In this document: positions 41,600-51,115 of the stretch, one piece after another
Numbering within the stretch: position 1 is the stretch's first letter
Layout: every line of letters begins with the position of its first letter
Assembly: GCF_023953965.1 (NCBI RefSeq)
Contig: NZ_JAMLIX010000001.1
Coordinates: 1,798,501-1,862,500 of the forward strand
DNA: 64,000 nt
Reading direction: 5' to 3'
Source: Bosea sp. (in: a-proteobacteria)
Lineage (GTDB): Bacteria > Pseudomonadota > Alphaproteobacteria > Rhizobiales > Beijerinckiaceae
Translations under genes and position numbers: made by a program
Notes under the pieces: model-generated
Told to the model about the DNA's origin: nothing
The model's database searches: none
What the model saw: the letters and a program-made list of their open reading frames with translations, nothing else

Positions 41600-42274
41600 A
41601 TCGTAGGCTCCATGGCCAGCGGCCGAAGCGTTTCAAATGTCGCCCCGAATCCTTGAACCGCCGGCAGGCACCAGATCTCGGTGCAGATAAGGGAGAAGAG
41701 CGTGTAGCTGGTGTCTCGCCGCCTCTTGTCGTTGTCAGCGATCAGCGCCTGCGCCGTGCCGCGATGGTCGATGCCGTTATGACCGAAGCTTATCGGCACC
41801 TCAACCTGCCTCAGGATCCTGAGCGCGAAGTCGCGTTTCCCATGGACGAGATGCGCGGCAGGAAGACGACGGCCGGCGTTTCACCGCGGGAGTGCGGGCG
41901 ATGGTCCGCTCGATAATCTGGCGCCGCATGCAATTCGATACTCTAGATCTTTGATTTTACATCAACTTTTTCAAAAGGCCGGATATCATCTTTCTGGCCG
42001 GTGCGCTAGCTTCAGCGGAAGGATTTTCGGATCTGATCCTTGAGAGGCTTGATGATATACTTAACATCCGAGCGAAATGGGTCGCGGTGCAGGTGGTGCG
42101 CCGGATCCCCTCGAAAACGATTCCGCATCGCGCCTCTCCACAGCATGCCACCCAGACCCTGAATCAGCGGATGCATGCCGGCGCGATGCTGGAGCATGGT
42201 GGATTTCACCATGCTTTTTCTACAGGAATAAAGCCTGGAGTCTGGCTATGTACTGATAGAGCTTCTTCAATCCA
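41600..42274. other. Intergenic gap in the EPS locus with gene remnant
   Basis: About 675 bp, less GC-rich than the genes on either side. It contains the small minus-strand frame at 42012-42176, which may be a real or broken gene. A second minus-strand frame just after it ends ARKMISGLLKKLM at about 41957. Both look like fragments of one decayed coding sequence separated by a shift of frame. The rest (41600-41950) shows nothing I can name. The promoter of the next run (41599 down) should be here. Confidence 0.45.
42012..42176 (-). pseudogene. Possible gene remnant or small protein
   Basis: A 54-residue frame from MHPLIQGLGGMLWRG to PLKDQIRKSFR, strongly basic. The residue pattern looks like a natural protein, with an amphipathic end, but I cannot name the family and the ribosome site is weak. 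The downstream sequence continues in another frame, which suggests a broken gene. Confidence 0.3.
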
Positions 42275-43009
42275 TCATACGGCTTTGAATCTCAGGGTGA
42301 AATGAGAGGCTGTGAAGTAATGTACGGGCCAATTGCTTGTGATCGCTCCAAGCGGATATAATGGCGACCAGCGGAGATCATGCAGGGCGAAGCCCGCGCC
42401 CTCGAAAATGGACGCCCATAGTTTGGGCTGTTGATGCTTATGCCACTCAATGGTCGGCATCAAAGGGTTTCGCAGCCCAATATCATTCCAGAAATTGCGC
42501 CGTCCGCAGTCAGCCACAATCACCGAGCCGCCATCGGCGACAATAGTCCGTAAATGACGCAATACTTTTGTGTAGGATTCGGCCGAATCTTTGCTGGTAT
42601 GGAGTGACGTAACCGCCTTTTCATCAAGGTGGTTGATCACATTAAATAAAACGACAACGTCAAAACAGCCATCGGAAGGTGTTATATCCTCCAGAAAGCA
42701 GGCGCGTGACTTGACGACGGGTCCGAGACCGAGCTTGTCGATCGTTCCCTGGAATGAGCTGAGCATCCCTTGCGTGCTGCCGTCACTCTCCGGCTCGATG
42801 CCGAGCACGTGGCTTGCACCGTGAAGGCCCGCCCACAAGGCAAGCGCGCCCCGGCCGCAGCCGACGTCCAAAACGCGAGCACCAGTGAGCCTCACGCCGT
42901 CGAAGAGGAACTTGCATCGGGCCTGATAGCGATCGGCACTACGATAGCCGACATCACGCGCAACCTTGGCCACAGCATCCATGCTATCGGGGGTCATCAA
43001 TTGCTCCAT
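42275..43009 (-). CDS. Class I SAM-dependent methyltransferase
   Basis: A 244-residue methyltransferase with motif I RVLDVGCGRGALALWAGLHG, an acidic loop VLGIEPESDG and FDVVVLFNVINHLDEKA. It overlaps the upstream glycosyltransferase gene by 13 bp, so it is translated from the same message. GC content and codon use drop toward the 3' end. The acceptor is not known; a sugar of the EPS repeat unit is likely from context. Second methyltransferase of the locus and not closely similar to the one at 40796. Confidence 0.87.
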   Translation of the reverse strand: MEQLMTPDSMDAVAKVARDVGYRSADRYQARCKFLFDGVRLTGARVLDVGCGRGALALWAGLHGASHVLGIEPESDGSTQGMLSSFQGTIDKLGLGPVVKSRACFLEDITPSDGCFDVVVLFNVINHLDEKAVTSLHTSKDSAESYTKVLRHLRTIVADGGSVIVADCGRRNFWNDIGLRNPLMPTIEWHKHQQPKLWASIFEGAGFALHDLRWSPLYPLGAITSNWPVHYFTASHFTLRFKAV

Positions 43010-44136
43010 CGGTCTGAAAGCCTTCCGATACGTTCAATCTCATCGATCCAGCGTGCCGCAACTATATCGGGGGCATAGATGCGCATCGCATCGCGCCCCT
43101 TCTCACCCAACTGCGTCCGCAAACTCTCATCCCGCATGGTCCGGAGCATCGCATCGGCCAGCGCCGGGGTGTCGCCGACGGGAACGAGAACGCCGTGCTT
43201 CCCGCCCTGCAGGATCTCGCTCGTCGCGCCTGGGCAATCGGTCGCGACGACACAGAGCCCGGCGGAGAGTGCTTCGAGCACGGCGTTGGGAAAGCCTTCG
43301 TAGCGCGCCGGATGCACATAGAGATCGCAAGCGCGCAGCACGTCCATCGGCGTTCGGGTGGCGCCAGGCAGGGATACGCGGTTCGACAGGCCCAGATGCG
43401 CGACCTGCCGTTCGAGCGCGGCGCGTTGCCCTCCCTCGCCGTGGATGACCATATCCCAGTCAGGGACCTCCGAGGCGATCGACGCGAAGGCTTCGAGCAG
43501 GGCATCATGGCCCTTCTGCGGCTCGAGACGTCCGAGAGAGACCACGCGTCGTCGTCCGCCGCTTTTCATGCCGGAAGCCGCGTGATCATCGTGATCTGCA
43601 ACCATCCGGACCGGGTTCGGAATCACGCTCGCTTCGATGGCGAGGTTGGTGCGGAACCAGTCGCGTATGTCCTCGGTCTGCACGCACAGCCGCGATGCGA
43701 GAGGATAGAGCCGTGCGCGCAGAAATGCATTGATCCGCGTCGCCGGATCGTGGCCGGGATGATTGCGCTCGCTGATCAGAACGGGGATGCCGAGCCACCG
43801 CCCGGCAAGAACCGCACCCATGTTGGCCTCGGAAAGGAATGCGACGATCGCGGTCGGCTTGATCCCGCGCAGCGCGCGCCGAAGACGAAGGACGCGGCGC
43901 ACATTGTTGCCGGCAAAGCCGAGCAATCCTCTCGGCGAGACACTCAACCCGATCTGATGGCGCCGGATACGGCTGTCCAGCGGATAGACCGCGGCCGCGC
44001 CCGGTTCCTCATAGGTGATGAGATGCACCTCGTGACCGGCCTTGATCCATTCGCCGCACAGAATGGAAGCCACACGGGCGGCTCCCCCGCCGGACAGGTT
44101 CGGAAGGACGAAGGCGAGGCGTTGGGTTTTCGCCAA
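42997..44136 (-). CDS. Glycosyltransferase family 4
   Basis: A 379-residue GT-B glycosyltransferase. Typical GT4 features: FVLPNLSGGGAARVAS at the start, VVSLGRLEPQKGHDALLEAF in the middle and PARYEGFPNAVLEALSAG with the EX7E motif near residue 290. Cytoplasmic, adds one sugar to the lipid-linked repeat unit. Its stop lies within the following methyltransferase gene. The sequence just upstream (44137-44213) is AT-rich and marks the boundary with the flippase gene. Confidence 0.92.
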   Translation of the reverse strand: MAKTQRLAFVLPNLSGGGAARVASILCGEWIKAGHEVHLITYEEPGAAAVYPLDSRIRRHQIGLSVSPRGLLGFAGNNVRRVLRLRRALRGIKPTAIVAFLSEANMGAVLAGRWLGIPVLISERNHPGHDPATRINAFLRARLYPLASRLCVQTEDIRDWFRTNLAIEASVIPNPVRMVADHDDHAASGMKSGGRRRVVSLGRLEPQKGHDALLEAFASIASEVPDWDMVIHGEGGQRAALERQVAHLGLSNRVSLPGATRTPMDVLRACDLYVHPARYEGFPNAVLEALSAGLCVVATDCPGATSEILQGGKHGVLVPVGDTPALADAMLRTMRDESLRTQLGEKGRDAMRIYAPDIVAARWIDEIERIGRLSDRWSN

Positions 44137-44213
44137 ACTGCACTCCTTTCTTTGTAATCTTAGTTTTAAGTCAACTAAAGTATAGATATTGCAATAATTC
44201 TGTGTCGGTATAT

Positions 44214-45506
44214 TTATTTTATTTTTAAATATATAATATAAATAAGAATTATATTCGCAACAGCGCCTGATAATCCGATAAAAATCATAGTATCAACCGG
44301 AGTAAAAGATAATATATATGAAATATAAACAGATAAAACACGAAAAATAAGAGATATGACTCCGTAGATTAAAAGAAAATTTTGCTTATTTATAACAGGA
44401 GCGGCTTTAACGCTAGGAATATTTGCAAATCCAAATATAATCCAGAGAGATAACCATCGGGCATATTCTCCCGCTTCCTGCCACTGAGCACCGAAGACAA
44501 AGGCAAACAGTCGCGGCCCGGCAATCATGACGGCGCCAAAAGGGATTATACCGGTTAGGAGTAACGCAGCCGTCGGCAACACGACCAAGCGACGCAAATC
44601 CTGCCCCCGGTTAGCGGCCTCTGCAAGTCGAGGGTAGAGCACATTGCCGACCGAACGACCGACCAAAGTAACTGGCGCAGCAAGAAAGCTGTAGGCGAGG
44701 GTATAAAAGCCAACGACGGTCGAACCGTAAAAAGCGGCCAGTAAAATTACCGGCAGCCCATGCGATAGAGAATTGAGCAGTTCCTGCGGCGCCCTGAAGA
44801 GCGGAAAATCGCGATAAGTCCGAACGAGATCGGACGCACTCTTCTTCGGCTCGGCCGGAAAGGGATTTTGGCGGTAATGCCCGTTCCAGCGCCTTCCGAG
44901 TTCGAGCATACCTGCGTGCAGCGCCACCCCGGCAATTGACGTGGCAATCAGCACCGAAGCGAGCGGCAGTACCAGCCCGAGTGCCGCCTTCACGCCGTTG
45001 ACGACCAGGGCCTGCAAAACGGCCATCCTGGCGATCAGTGCGAACTGTCCCGTACGGATCAGCCATTGCTCGACCGTGGCAAGGAGTGTCGTGAACAACA
45101 CCACAAGAGGCAGCAGGAAAACGAAGGGCGCGATCAGCTCAAGGCCGAGCAAGCTGATGATCGGCGCGGAAAATGCGACGAGAATCAAGGCCGCAGCCGA
45201 AGCGACTATCACGGCGATCGCCAGGGACAGGCGGACGAGCCCTCGAGCGTCCTCGTCAGATTTTGGCAGCACGATGGCGATCGGATACGCCAAGCCGGCA
45301 ATTGACGCCAGAACCGCTAGGACCGACATGAACACGCCGAGGGTACCGAACGCCTCTGGGCCGTAAAGGCGTGTGATAATTGGGTAGAACGCAAAGCTTA
45401 TCGCTTGCGCGGCGGCCGTGCCGCCCGCGACGGTCGCCACGTCGCGCACGAAGCGCTTGCGTGCGAGGCCGCGAAGCGGATGCAGGATGCTGCTCAGTGC
45501 CTTCAC
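44214..45506 (-). CDS. Lipid-linked oligosaccharide flippase, Wzx-like
   Basis: A 430-residue integral membrane protein with about 12 hydrophobic spans, of the MATE/MVF polysaccharide flippase type. Family-like start: RDVATVAGGTAAAQAISFAFYPII and RLYGPEAFGTLGVF. It moves the lipid-linked repeat unit to the outer leaflet. GTG at 45506 overlaps the previous stop by GTGA. The 3' third (44214-44450) is very AT-rich compared with the 5' part, with Ile/Tyr/Lys-rich residues, a sign of acquired or recombined DNA. Confidence 0.9.
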   Translation of the reverse strand: MKALSSILHPLRGLARKRFVRDVATVAGGTAAAQAISFAFYPIITRLYGPEAFGTLGVFMSVLAVLASIAGLAYPIAIVLPKSDEDARGLVRLSLAIAVIVASAAALILVAFSAPIISLLGLELIAPFVFLLPLVVLFTTLLATVEQWLIRTGQFALIARMAVLQALVVNGVKAALGLVLPLASVLIATSIAGVALHAGMLELGRRWNGHYRQNPFPAEPKKSASDLVRTYRDFPLFRAPQELLNSLSHGLPVILLAAFYGSTVVGFYTLAYSFLAAPVTLVGRSVGNVLYPRLAEAANRGQDLRRLVVLPTAALLLTGIIPFGAVMIAGPRLFAFVFGAQWQEAGEYARWLSLWIIFGFANIPSVKAAPVINKQNFLLIYGVISLIFRVLSVYISYILSFTPVDTMIFIGLSGAVANIILIYIIYLKIK

Positions 45507-46516
45507 GAGGCGGCTGCCACGGATTCGTAGAGAAGGATGACGTCTTCGGCGAAGTCGCGACGCACGCTGGGCGCCTTTTCCGCGGTGCTCGCCGCCAGGA
45601 TCGTCTCGACGAACTGTTTCAAGTCGCGCGACGTGAATACGATGGTACCTTCGGGTCTGGCCACGGCGTCGGAAGCGATCGCCGGCTTGCCATACCAGAG
45701 TGCCTCGCGCACCGAGAGCGCATCGCCGTCCGTTGTCGTTGGGCGGACGAAAAGGTCGCAATGGCGCAAGATGGCTGGGAAGTTGCTTTGCCCCAGGATG
45801 AGCTTGAGTTGAGCATCCGTGCTCAGCGCGGTGACCCGGCGTTCGATTTCATGATGGTATTGCTCAAAGCCTTGTGCGGTCGAAATGCAAATAATGCCGG
45901 AAAAGGATTCTTTTATACGAATATCCTGGAATGATTCAATCAGCATGTCCAAGCCATAAAGGTCTTTTCCATCTTTTAATTCAGATCGAAAAGCATTTAT
46001 GGCAATAATTTTTTGGTTATGATGCTTCTGAGTCTTGATCCAATCCATTATATCATCGGGGATGACCTCTTCATCCGGGGGGGGCGCGATAAAGGCGGGT
46101 ATGACAGCCGCCGTTGAGCCAAGGCTTTTGGCGACGACCGCATTCACGCCGATCCCCTTATGGCTCAGCATGCCGGCTAGACGCAGCGCAAGCGGTTCGA
46201 AACGAGACCCCAGCAGCGCGTGGACCGTTTGGACGACCTTCCTTCCATGCAGTCGGGCGACGATGGTGTGGACGAGGCGAACCAGAGGATTGCTGCTGTG
46301 AATATGGACGATGCGGGCGCGGCGCATCATCAGGAGATATTGCCATGGGGACATGTGCCGCAGGTTCGCCGTCCCTTCGGTAGGCAAGCGCGATTCATCC
46401 ATGATCTCATGGCGAACGCCTCTGTCGGCCAGCGCCCTGGAAAGCCTGTGAACGTGTATTGAAACCCCGCCCTTCGGGGGAGGGACGGCTCCAATGATCA
46501 GCAAGCGGTCAAGCAT
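45503..46516 (-). CDS. Glycosyltransferase, GT4-like
   Basis: A 337-residue putative GT-B glycosyltransferase. It opens MLDRLLIIGAVPPPKGGVSIHVHRL, has ARIVHIHSSNPLVR in the N-terminal half and CDLFVRPTTTDGDALSVREA in the donor-binding part. It is shorter than usual GT4 enzymes (360-420). Its stop overlaps the flippase start (GTGA), and it begins 19 bp after the amidotransferase gene. Donor and acceptor are unknown. Confidence 0.82.
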   Translation of the reverse strand: MLDRLLIIGAVPPPKGGVSIHVHRLSRALADRGVRHEIMDESRLPTEGTANLRHMSPWQYLLMMRRARIVHIHSSNPLVRLVHTIVARLHGRKVVQTVHALLGSRFEPLALRLAGMLSHKGIGVNAVVAKSLGSTAAVIPAFIAPPPDEEVIPDDIMDWIKTQKHHNQKIIAINAFRSELKDGKDLYGLDMLIESFQDIRIKESFSGIICISTAQGFEQYHHEIERRVTALSTDAQLKLILGQSNFPAILRHCDLFVRPTTTDGDALSVREALWYGKPAIASDAVARPEGTIVFTSRDLKQFVETILAASTAEKAPSVRRDFAEDVILLYESVAAAS

Positions 46517-46535
46517 ATGGTCGCCCTCTGCGCGC

Positions 46536-48455
46536 TCAAGAGTCGCGCAATCCCGTTGCTCTGAGTGCTTCCCATAGCCAACCCGTCATCGCGATCGTCA
46601 GCGCGAGATAGACTCCGTCGGATCGTCCGCTCAATGTTCTATCCCAGAAAATCCGCAGCTTTTCCTGATCGAAATTGTCTTTCACCATGGAGTTCGAGAA
46701 CAGGGCTGCTTCGATGAGCTCCCGCCCTCGACCCGCCGTGCAGAGTCGACGAACGGGGGCACCAAATCCGACTTTTCGACGTGTGAGAACCTCTGATGGA
46801 AGTCTCGCAGCGACCGCCTGCTTGAAAAACCACTTTGGCTCCAGGCCCTTGATTTTCAACCGGGGATCGACATCGGACATGAAGTCGATGAGACGTGGGT
46901 CGATGAGCGGCACACGAGCTTCCACGCCGGCGATCATGCAGGCCTTATCGGTATAATTCAGGTTATGGTCGGGTAGAAATCCACACATTTCAAGATAAAG
47001 AAGTCGATTAAGAAGATTTTGCCCCTTGGTTTCTTCCAATCCGCTCGTCAGCGCATTGTCGAATGCCGCATCGGTTATCCCCTCGGAGGCGCCTTTCAGC
47101 AGGCCGAGGGCATTGGGCAGGCTGTTCTGATTGAAGGCATTGAGCAGGAAGGTGTCCGAATCGGCATGCCCTATGAGGCCTAGGAGTTTTTCAAATCGCC
47201 TCCGCGTCGCACCATCCGGCAACAGCCGGGCGGCGCCGGCGCCGGCCTGTGCGATCCTTGGCCACGCGCCGAAACGCTCTCGCAAGCGCGCCGTCAAATG
47301 ACGGCGATAGCCTGAGAAAATATCATCGCCGCCCGTGCCGGTCAGAAGAACTTTGACACCGTCGGCGCGAGCATGTTTGGCGATGGCCTCGACAAGCAGG
47401 GCAGCGGGATCGGCCGTCGGCTCATCCAGCAGAAGCGGCAAGTCGGGCAGACCATCTAAAATGGCGTCTTCGTCCAAAGTTACGCGAGTTAGAGGCACGT
47501 TCAGATGACGGGCGACCCGTTCCGCGAAGGGGAAATCTTCATCGAAACCCTCATTGGATGCATTTCGCCCTGAAGTATCGACGCAATAGGTCCGCGTGGG
47601 CCGGTGGCCGGTGGCGACCATGCTTGCGACGACGGCGCTGCTATCGACGCCGCCGCTGAGAAACGCTCCGATCGGAACATCGCTGGTGCACTGGTCGCTG
47701 ACGACGTCGTCGAGCAGGCTCCTCAGCCCCTCGGGCGTCTTGGAGTGGTCATATCCAGGGCGTCCGCCGATGAGCGGCGCTTGGGGGGGGCGATACCACC
47801 GCCTGATTTCAGTGTGCAACCCCTCCCGGAACTCAGCCGTGAGATAATGCCCGGGACGCAACTTCCTGATTTGTTGAACCAGGGTTCTTTCTCCGGGCGT
47901 CCATAGAAAAGTCAGATATTCCTTTAGAGCGTCGGTATCCACCGTAATGGAAGATAATATGCGGCAGATTGCCTTCAGCTCGCTGGCGAAGATGAGACGT
48001 CCGGAGGACAGACTATAGTAAAGAGGTTTTATGCCGGTATGGTCGCGGGCGAGAAAAAGGCGCTTTTTCTGCCGATCCCAGATCGAGAAAGCGAACATTC
48101 CCTCAAGGTCGTGCAACATGTCCGGACCCTTGAGGTCATACAGCGGCGCGAGAACGGCCGTGTCGGAGGCTGCATTGAAGCCATAGCCCTTTCCGGAGAG
48201 CATTTTGCTGATAACGCGATAGTTGAATATCTCCCCGTTGAACGTCGTGACGTAGCGACCGTCGCGGCTGACCATGGGCTGGGCCGCGGCATTCGACAGA
48301 TCGATGATGCTCAATCGGCGGTGGGCAAAGCCAACACGCTCCTGCTCATCCAACCAGATTCCTTGGCCGTCAGGTCCGCGATGCGCGAGTCCGGTGCTGA
48401 GATCGGCAAGGCATTCATTATTGGCACTGCCGAGCAGGCCCGCTATTCCGCACAT
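46536..48455 (-). CDS. asnB: Asparagine synthase-like glutamine amidotransferase
   Basis: A 639-residue two-domain enzyme. The N-terminal glutaminase domain starts MCGIAGLLGS with catalytic Cys2 after Met removal, and has HRRLSIIDLS and NGEIFNYR. The synthetase domain has the PP-loop AFLSGGVDSSAVVAS. ATG at 48455 is fixed by the need for Cys2. In EPS and O-antigen loci such enzymes usually amidate uronic acids of the polymer, not aspartate. With ugd in the same locus, amidation of a glucuronate or related residue is plausible (inference). Confidence 0.93.
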   Translation of the reverse strand: MCGIAGLLGSANNECLADLSTGLAHRGPDGQGIWLDEQERVGFAHRRLSIIDLSNAAAQPMVSRDGRYVTTFNGEIFNYRVISKMLSGKGYGFNAASDTAVLAPLYDLKGPDMLHDLEGMFAFSIWDRQKKRLFLARDHTGIKPLYYSLSSGRLIFASELKAICRILSSITVDTDALKEYLTFLWTPGERTLVQQIRKLRPGHYLTAEFREGLHTEIRRWYRPPQAPLIGGRPGYDHSKTPEGLRSLLDDVVSDQCTSDVPIGAFLSGGVDSSAVVASMVATGHRPTRTYCVDTSGRNASNEGFDEDFPFAERVARHLNVPLTRVTLDEDAILDGLPDLPLLLDEPTADPAALLVEAIAKHARADGVKVLLTGTGGDDIFSGYRRHLTARLRERFGAWPRIAQAGAGAARLLPDGATRRRFEKLLGLIGHADSDTFLLNAFNQNSLPNALGLLKGASEGITDAAFDNALTSGLEETKGQNLLNRLLYLEMCGFLPDHNLNYTDKACMIAGVEARVPLIDPRLIDFMSDVDPRLKIKGLEPKWFFKQAVAARLPSEVLTRRKVGFGAPVRRLCTAGRGRELIEAALFSNSMVKDNFDQEKLRIFWDRTLSGRSDGVYLALTIAMTGWLWEALRATGLRDS

Positions 48456-48635
48456 TCGTCGTCTCTTGCCCGGCCTATCAATCAGCAGATGCTCGCGGTT
48501 CAGATTGCCGCAATCGATGCAGTGGCTGCGTCTCATGGGAATTTGTATTCAGGGCGCGCCAAATAAGCGGATTAAGTTTATCGGTAAATAGGGGAGGGGG
48601 CATTTTGCACATCAAGATTAATGGGAAATTTCTCG

Positions 48636-50036
48636 TCATGTGGTATATCCATATCGCTGCTGTGGCTGAGCATTCTGCATTCCAGGATGCGAGCCTCTAC
48701 GCATTCTATGGATCCCGTTAGCGGATAAGCCCAGAACGACAGCGAGCATAACATTATGGTAACGTGTCGCGAGAGCGATATGGCCCGACATCATCACCAC
48801 CAGAAGCACGAACAGGCATGTCACCCCGAGGCTCCGGTGAGCGTGGTGGAGGCTGGCGAACACAACCGCCACCATCGCTGAAACAAGCAGCAGCAGGGGT
48901 ATTACCCCGCTTTCTCCCCATACCATCAGAAACGTGTTGTGTGCGCCCTGCCAGACATCGAGCTCCAATATGCCGCCAACGATATGGTGCGCGCTGCCCA
49001 GACCGCTGCCGAGTGGAAAATCGTGCAAGGCTCGCTCGATGACGAAGTCCCATAGGACGGTGCGGCCTGTGGTCGTCCTTTCGTCGATCTCGCCGCCGAA
49101 GATGTCCGCGACTGCCAGAATGCGGTCCTTCTGGGAAGCGTCCAGTTCAAGCAGCGGCAAATCGGTAACCGTTTCGACCAGCGCCCTGGGGTTCTGAACG
49201 AGGACGAGCGCCAGCAGCGAGGTCAGCACGATTGCGACGAGTCCAACTCCTCTGGCATGGCGAACCACATGCCAGCCGAGCAGAATGACGAGCATCGATA
49301 TCCCGCCCTTGGAGAAGGTCATGATCACGGCGCCGGCGGCCATCGCGACGGCGGCGAACTGTAGCACGCGGAACCGCAAGGGCAGCGCCAGCACGAGCGC
49401 GACGGCGAAGCAGGACGCTGCGGCCGCCTCGTTGGGGTTGGCGAAGACCCCCCCCATCCGTTGCTGGGCCGAGAACGGCAGGTTGACATAGTACTGGTAC
49501 AGCAGGGGGGACATCCATACCGACGCCGCGGCAACCAGGAAGCTGTTCCTCAGGAATTTCAGGAAGCCGTCCAGCCTCCTTCCTTGCGGCAAGCTGGCGA
49601 CGTAGCCGGCCAGCGCCCAGATGATGAGGATGGAATTGAAGTAGCTCTGCAGGTATTTCGAGGCGGGCTCGACCGAGGCGGCCGGATCATAAAGCAGCCA
49701 GCCGAGGATGAGATAACTGGCGATGGCCGCGATCAGCAGGCTGAACGGCGGCGACCAGGCCCGGCGGCCGGTTGTGGCGATGAGGACGAGGGAGGTAGCC
49801 AGGATGATGAGCGACACGGCCTGCCCGATGTCGAACATCATGTCGAAGACGCCGTTCAGGTTCAGAACGCAGACGATGACGAGGATGCGCGCCGCCCGGT
49901 CGACCCACGGGCTCCGTCCGGACCGCCTCCTTCGTGCCTGCGGCATTGACGGCGCGCCGTCGCCAATCCCGGGCTTCCGCATCCGCATGATCAAAGGCAT
50001 GCCTCCAGCACCTTGAGCAGAATCGACGCGGTTCAT
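48636..50036 (-). CDS. O-antigen ligase/polymerase family protein, Wzy-like
   Basis: A 466-residue membrane protein with about ten hydrophobic spans. The Wzy_C-type region includes GGVFANPNEAAAASCFAVAL and the long periplasmic loop with RTVLWDFVIERALHDFPLGSGLGSAHH, typical of polymerases and ligases. ATG at 50036 overlaps the acyltransferase stop (ATGA); an ATG at 50000 is the alternative. It likely polymerises the repeat unit on the periplasmic side. A second protein of this class is encoded at 55989. Confidence 0.88.
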   Translation of the reverse strand: MNRVDSAQGAGGMPLIMRMRKPGIGDGAPSMPQARRRRSGRSPWVDRAARILVIVCVLNLNGVFDMMFDIGQAVSLIILATSLVLIATTGRRAWSPPFSLLIAAIASYLILGWLLYDPAASVEPASKYLQSYFNSILIIWALAGYVASLPQGRRLDGFLKFLRNSFLVAAASVWMSPLLYQYYVNLPFSAQQRMGGVFANPNEAAAASCFAVALVLALPLRFRVLQFAAVAMAAGAVIMTFSKGGISMLVILLGWHVVRHARGVGLVAIVLTSLLALVLVQNPRALVETVTDLPLLELDASQKDRILAVADIFGGEIDERTTTGRTVLWDFVIERALHDFPLGSGLGSAHHIVGGILELDVWQGAHNTFLMVWGESGVIPLLLLVSAMVAVVFASLHHAHRSLGVTCLFVLLVVMMSGHIALATRYHNVMLAVVLGLSANGIHRMRRGSHPGMQNAQPQQRYGYTT

Positions 50037-51115
50037 GTGCTGGGAGCATCCACTGCGGCGCTCCGTTTCGCTATTTTTCTCAAGTTCAGCGCCGGCCTCT
50101 CGACGAGCCACCACGATAGGCAGGCCGCGGCGACGGCTGCCAAAAAAACCATCACAGCACCAAAAGCAGTGCGCGGAGCTTCGGTGGCAAGATAAACGTT
50201 CACCAGCGGCATATGGTAGAGATACAGGCCATAGCTGATGTCATTTCCTCGCAGCAGTCTCTGACTAAGCGTTGGATAGGTAAATGCGGCAGAAATAATA
50301 GCTAGAAATAGAAATATAGCCGATATTCCATTAATTCTATTTCCGGTCACTTCAAGAATTTCTAGGTACTTTATAATAATTGTAGCTATTATAAAATAAA
50401 TCATCCATTTCAGGAATTTTCCCCGAAATATATTCTCGATATAACCCCAATGCCATGCCGTCAATACTCCCGCCATGAAAAAGGCGAGCCAAGGAATAAT
50501 TGTTACCTGTAGGAGTTTAACAAAGAAGTCTTCAGCTCCATAAAACATATTTATAAAAGTAAAGTGAAGTATGAATGAAATTATAAGTACAAGATATATA
50601 AATTTTACCCCGATTTTTCGCGCGACTGTCCAGATAATGGGGAGGGCAATATAAAATTGTATCTCTATGGGGATGGTCCAGAGGCTTCCGTTAAGGACGC
50701 CGGTTCCGAAATCGCGGAGGAATTGTGGGTTATAAAATTGCACTATTGTAGCTTGCGCCAACAGCCATCCGATGAAGGAGGTCGAGGCCCAAGGAATTTG
50801 CTTGAAAAGCGAAGCCAAAAAAATTGATACAATCAGGCAAACCAAAAGTGCTGGGTATATTCTCAAGAAGCGGTTACGGTAGAAAATTTTAAGATTATTC
50901 TGCCTGGAAAAAGATTGAGATATTAGAAATCCCGAAATAAAAAAGAATATCGGTACGCCAGGAAAATATTTGAGAAGCTCAAGGAAAAGGCCCATATTTA
51001 TTTCAAGATGATCGCAGATATGTACGATTGCAACCTGTGCCGAAGCGAACAGGCGAAGCAAGTCGAAATTATTCTCTCGCGTTGAGATGGTTTGGTCTTT
51101 ACCAAGCATGGGCAT
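50033..51115 (-). CDS. Acyltransferase family 3 membrane protein
   Basis: A 360-residue integral membrane O-acyltransferase, with the family start NFDLLRLFASAQVAIVHICDH and catalytic His, PIFFFISGFLIS, and about ten hydrophobic spans. It probably acetylates (or succinylates) sugar hydroxyls of the EPS. The start is uncertain: ATG at 51115 forms a TGATG junction with the upstream gene, and 51127 is also possible. The gene is strikingly AT-rich in its middle (50280-51000), unlike its GC-rich neighbours, a sign of horizontal acquisition. Confidence 0.88.
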   Translation of the reverse strand: MPMLGKDQTISTRENNFDLLRLFASAQVAIVHICDHLEINMGLFLELLKYFPGVPIFFFISGFLISQSFSRQNNLKIFYRNRFLRIYPALLVCLIVSIFLASLFKQIPWASTSFIGWLLAQATIVQFYNPQFLRDFGTGVLNGSLWTIPIEIQFYIALPIIWTVARKIGVKFIYLVLIISFILHFTFINMFYGAEDFFVKLLQVTIIPWLAFFMAGVLTAWHWGYIENIFRGKFLKWMIYFIIATIIIKYLEILEVTGNRINGISAIFLFLAIISAAFTYPTLSQRLLRGNDISYGLYLYHMPLVNVYLATEAPRTAFGAVMVFLAAVAAACLSWWLVERPALNLRKIAKRSAAVDAPST

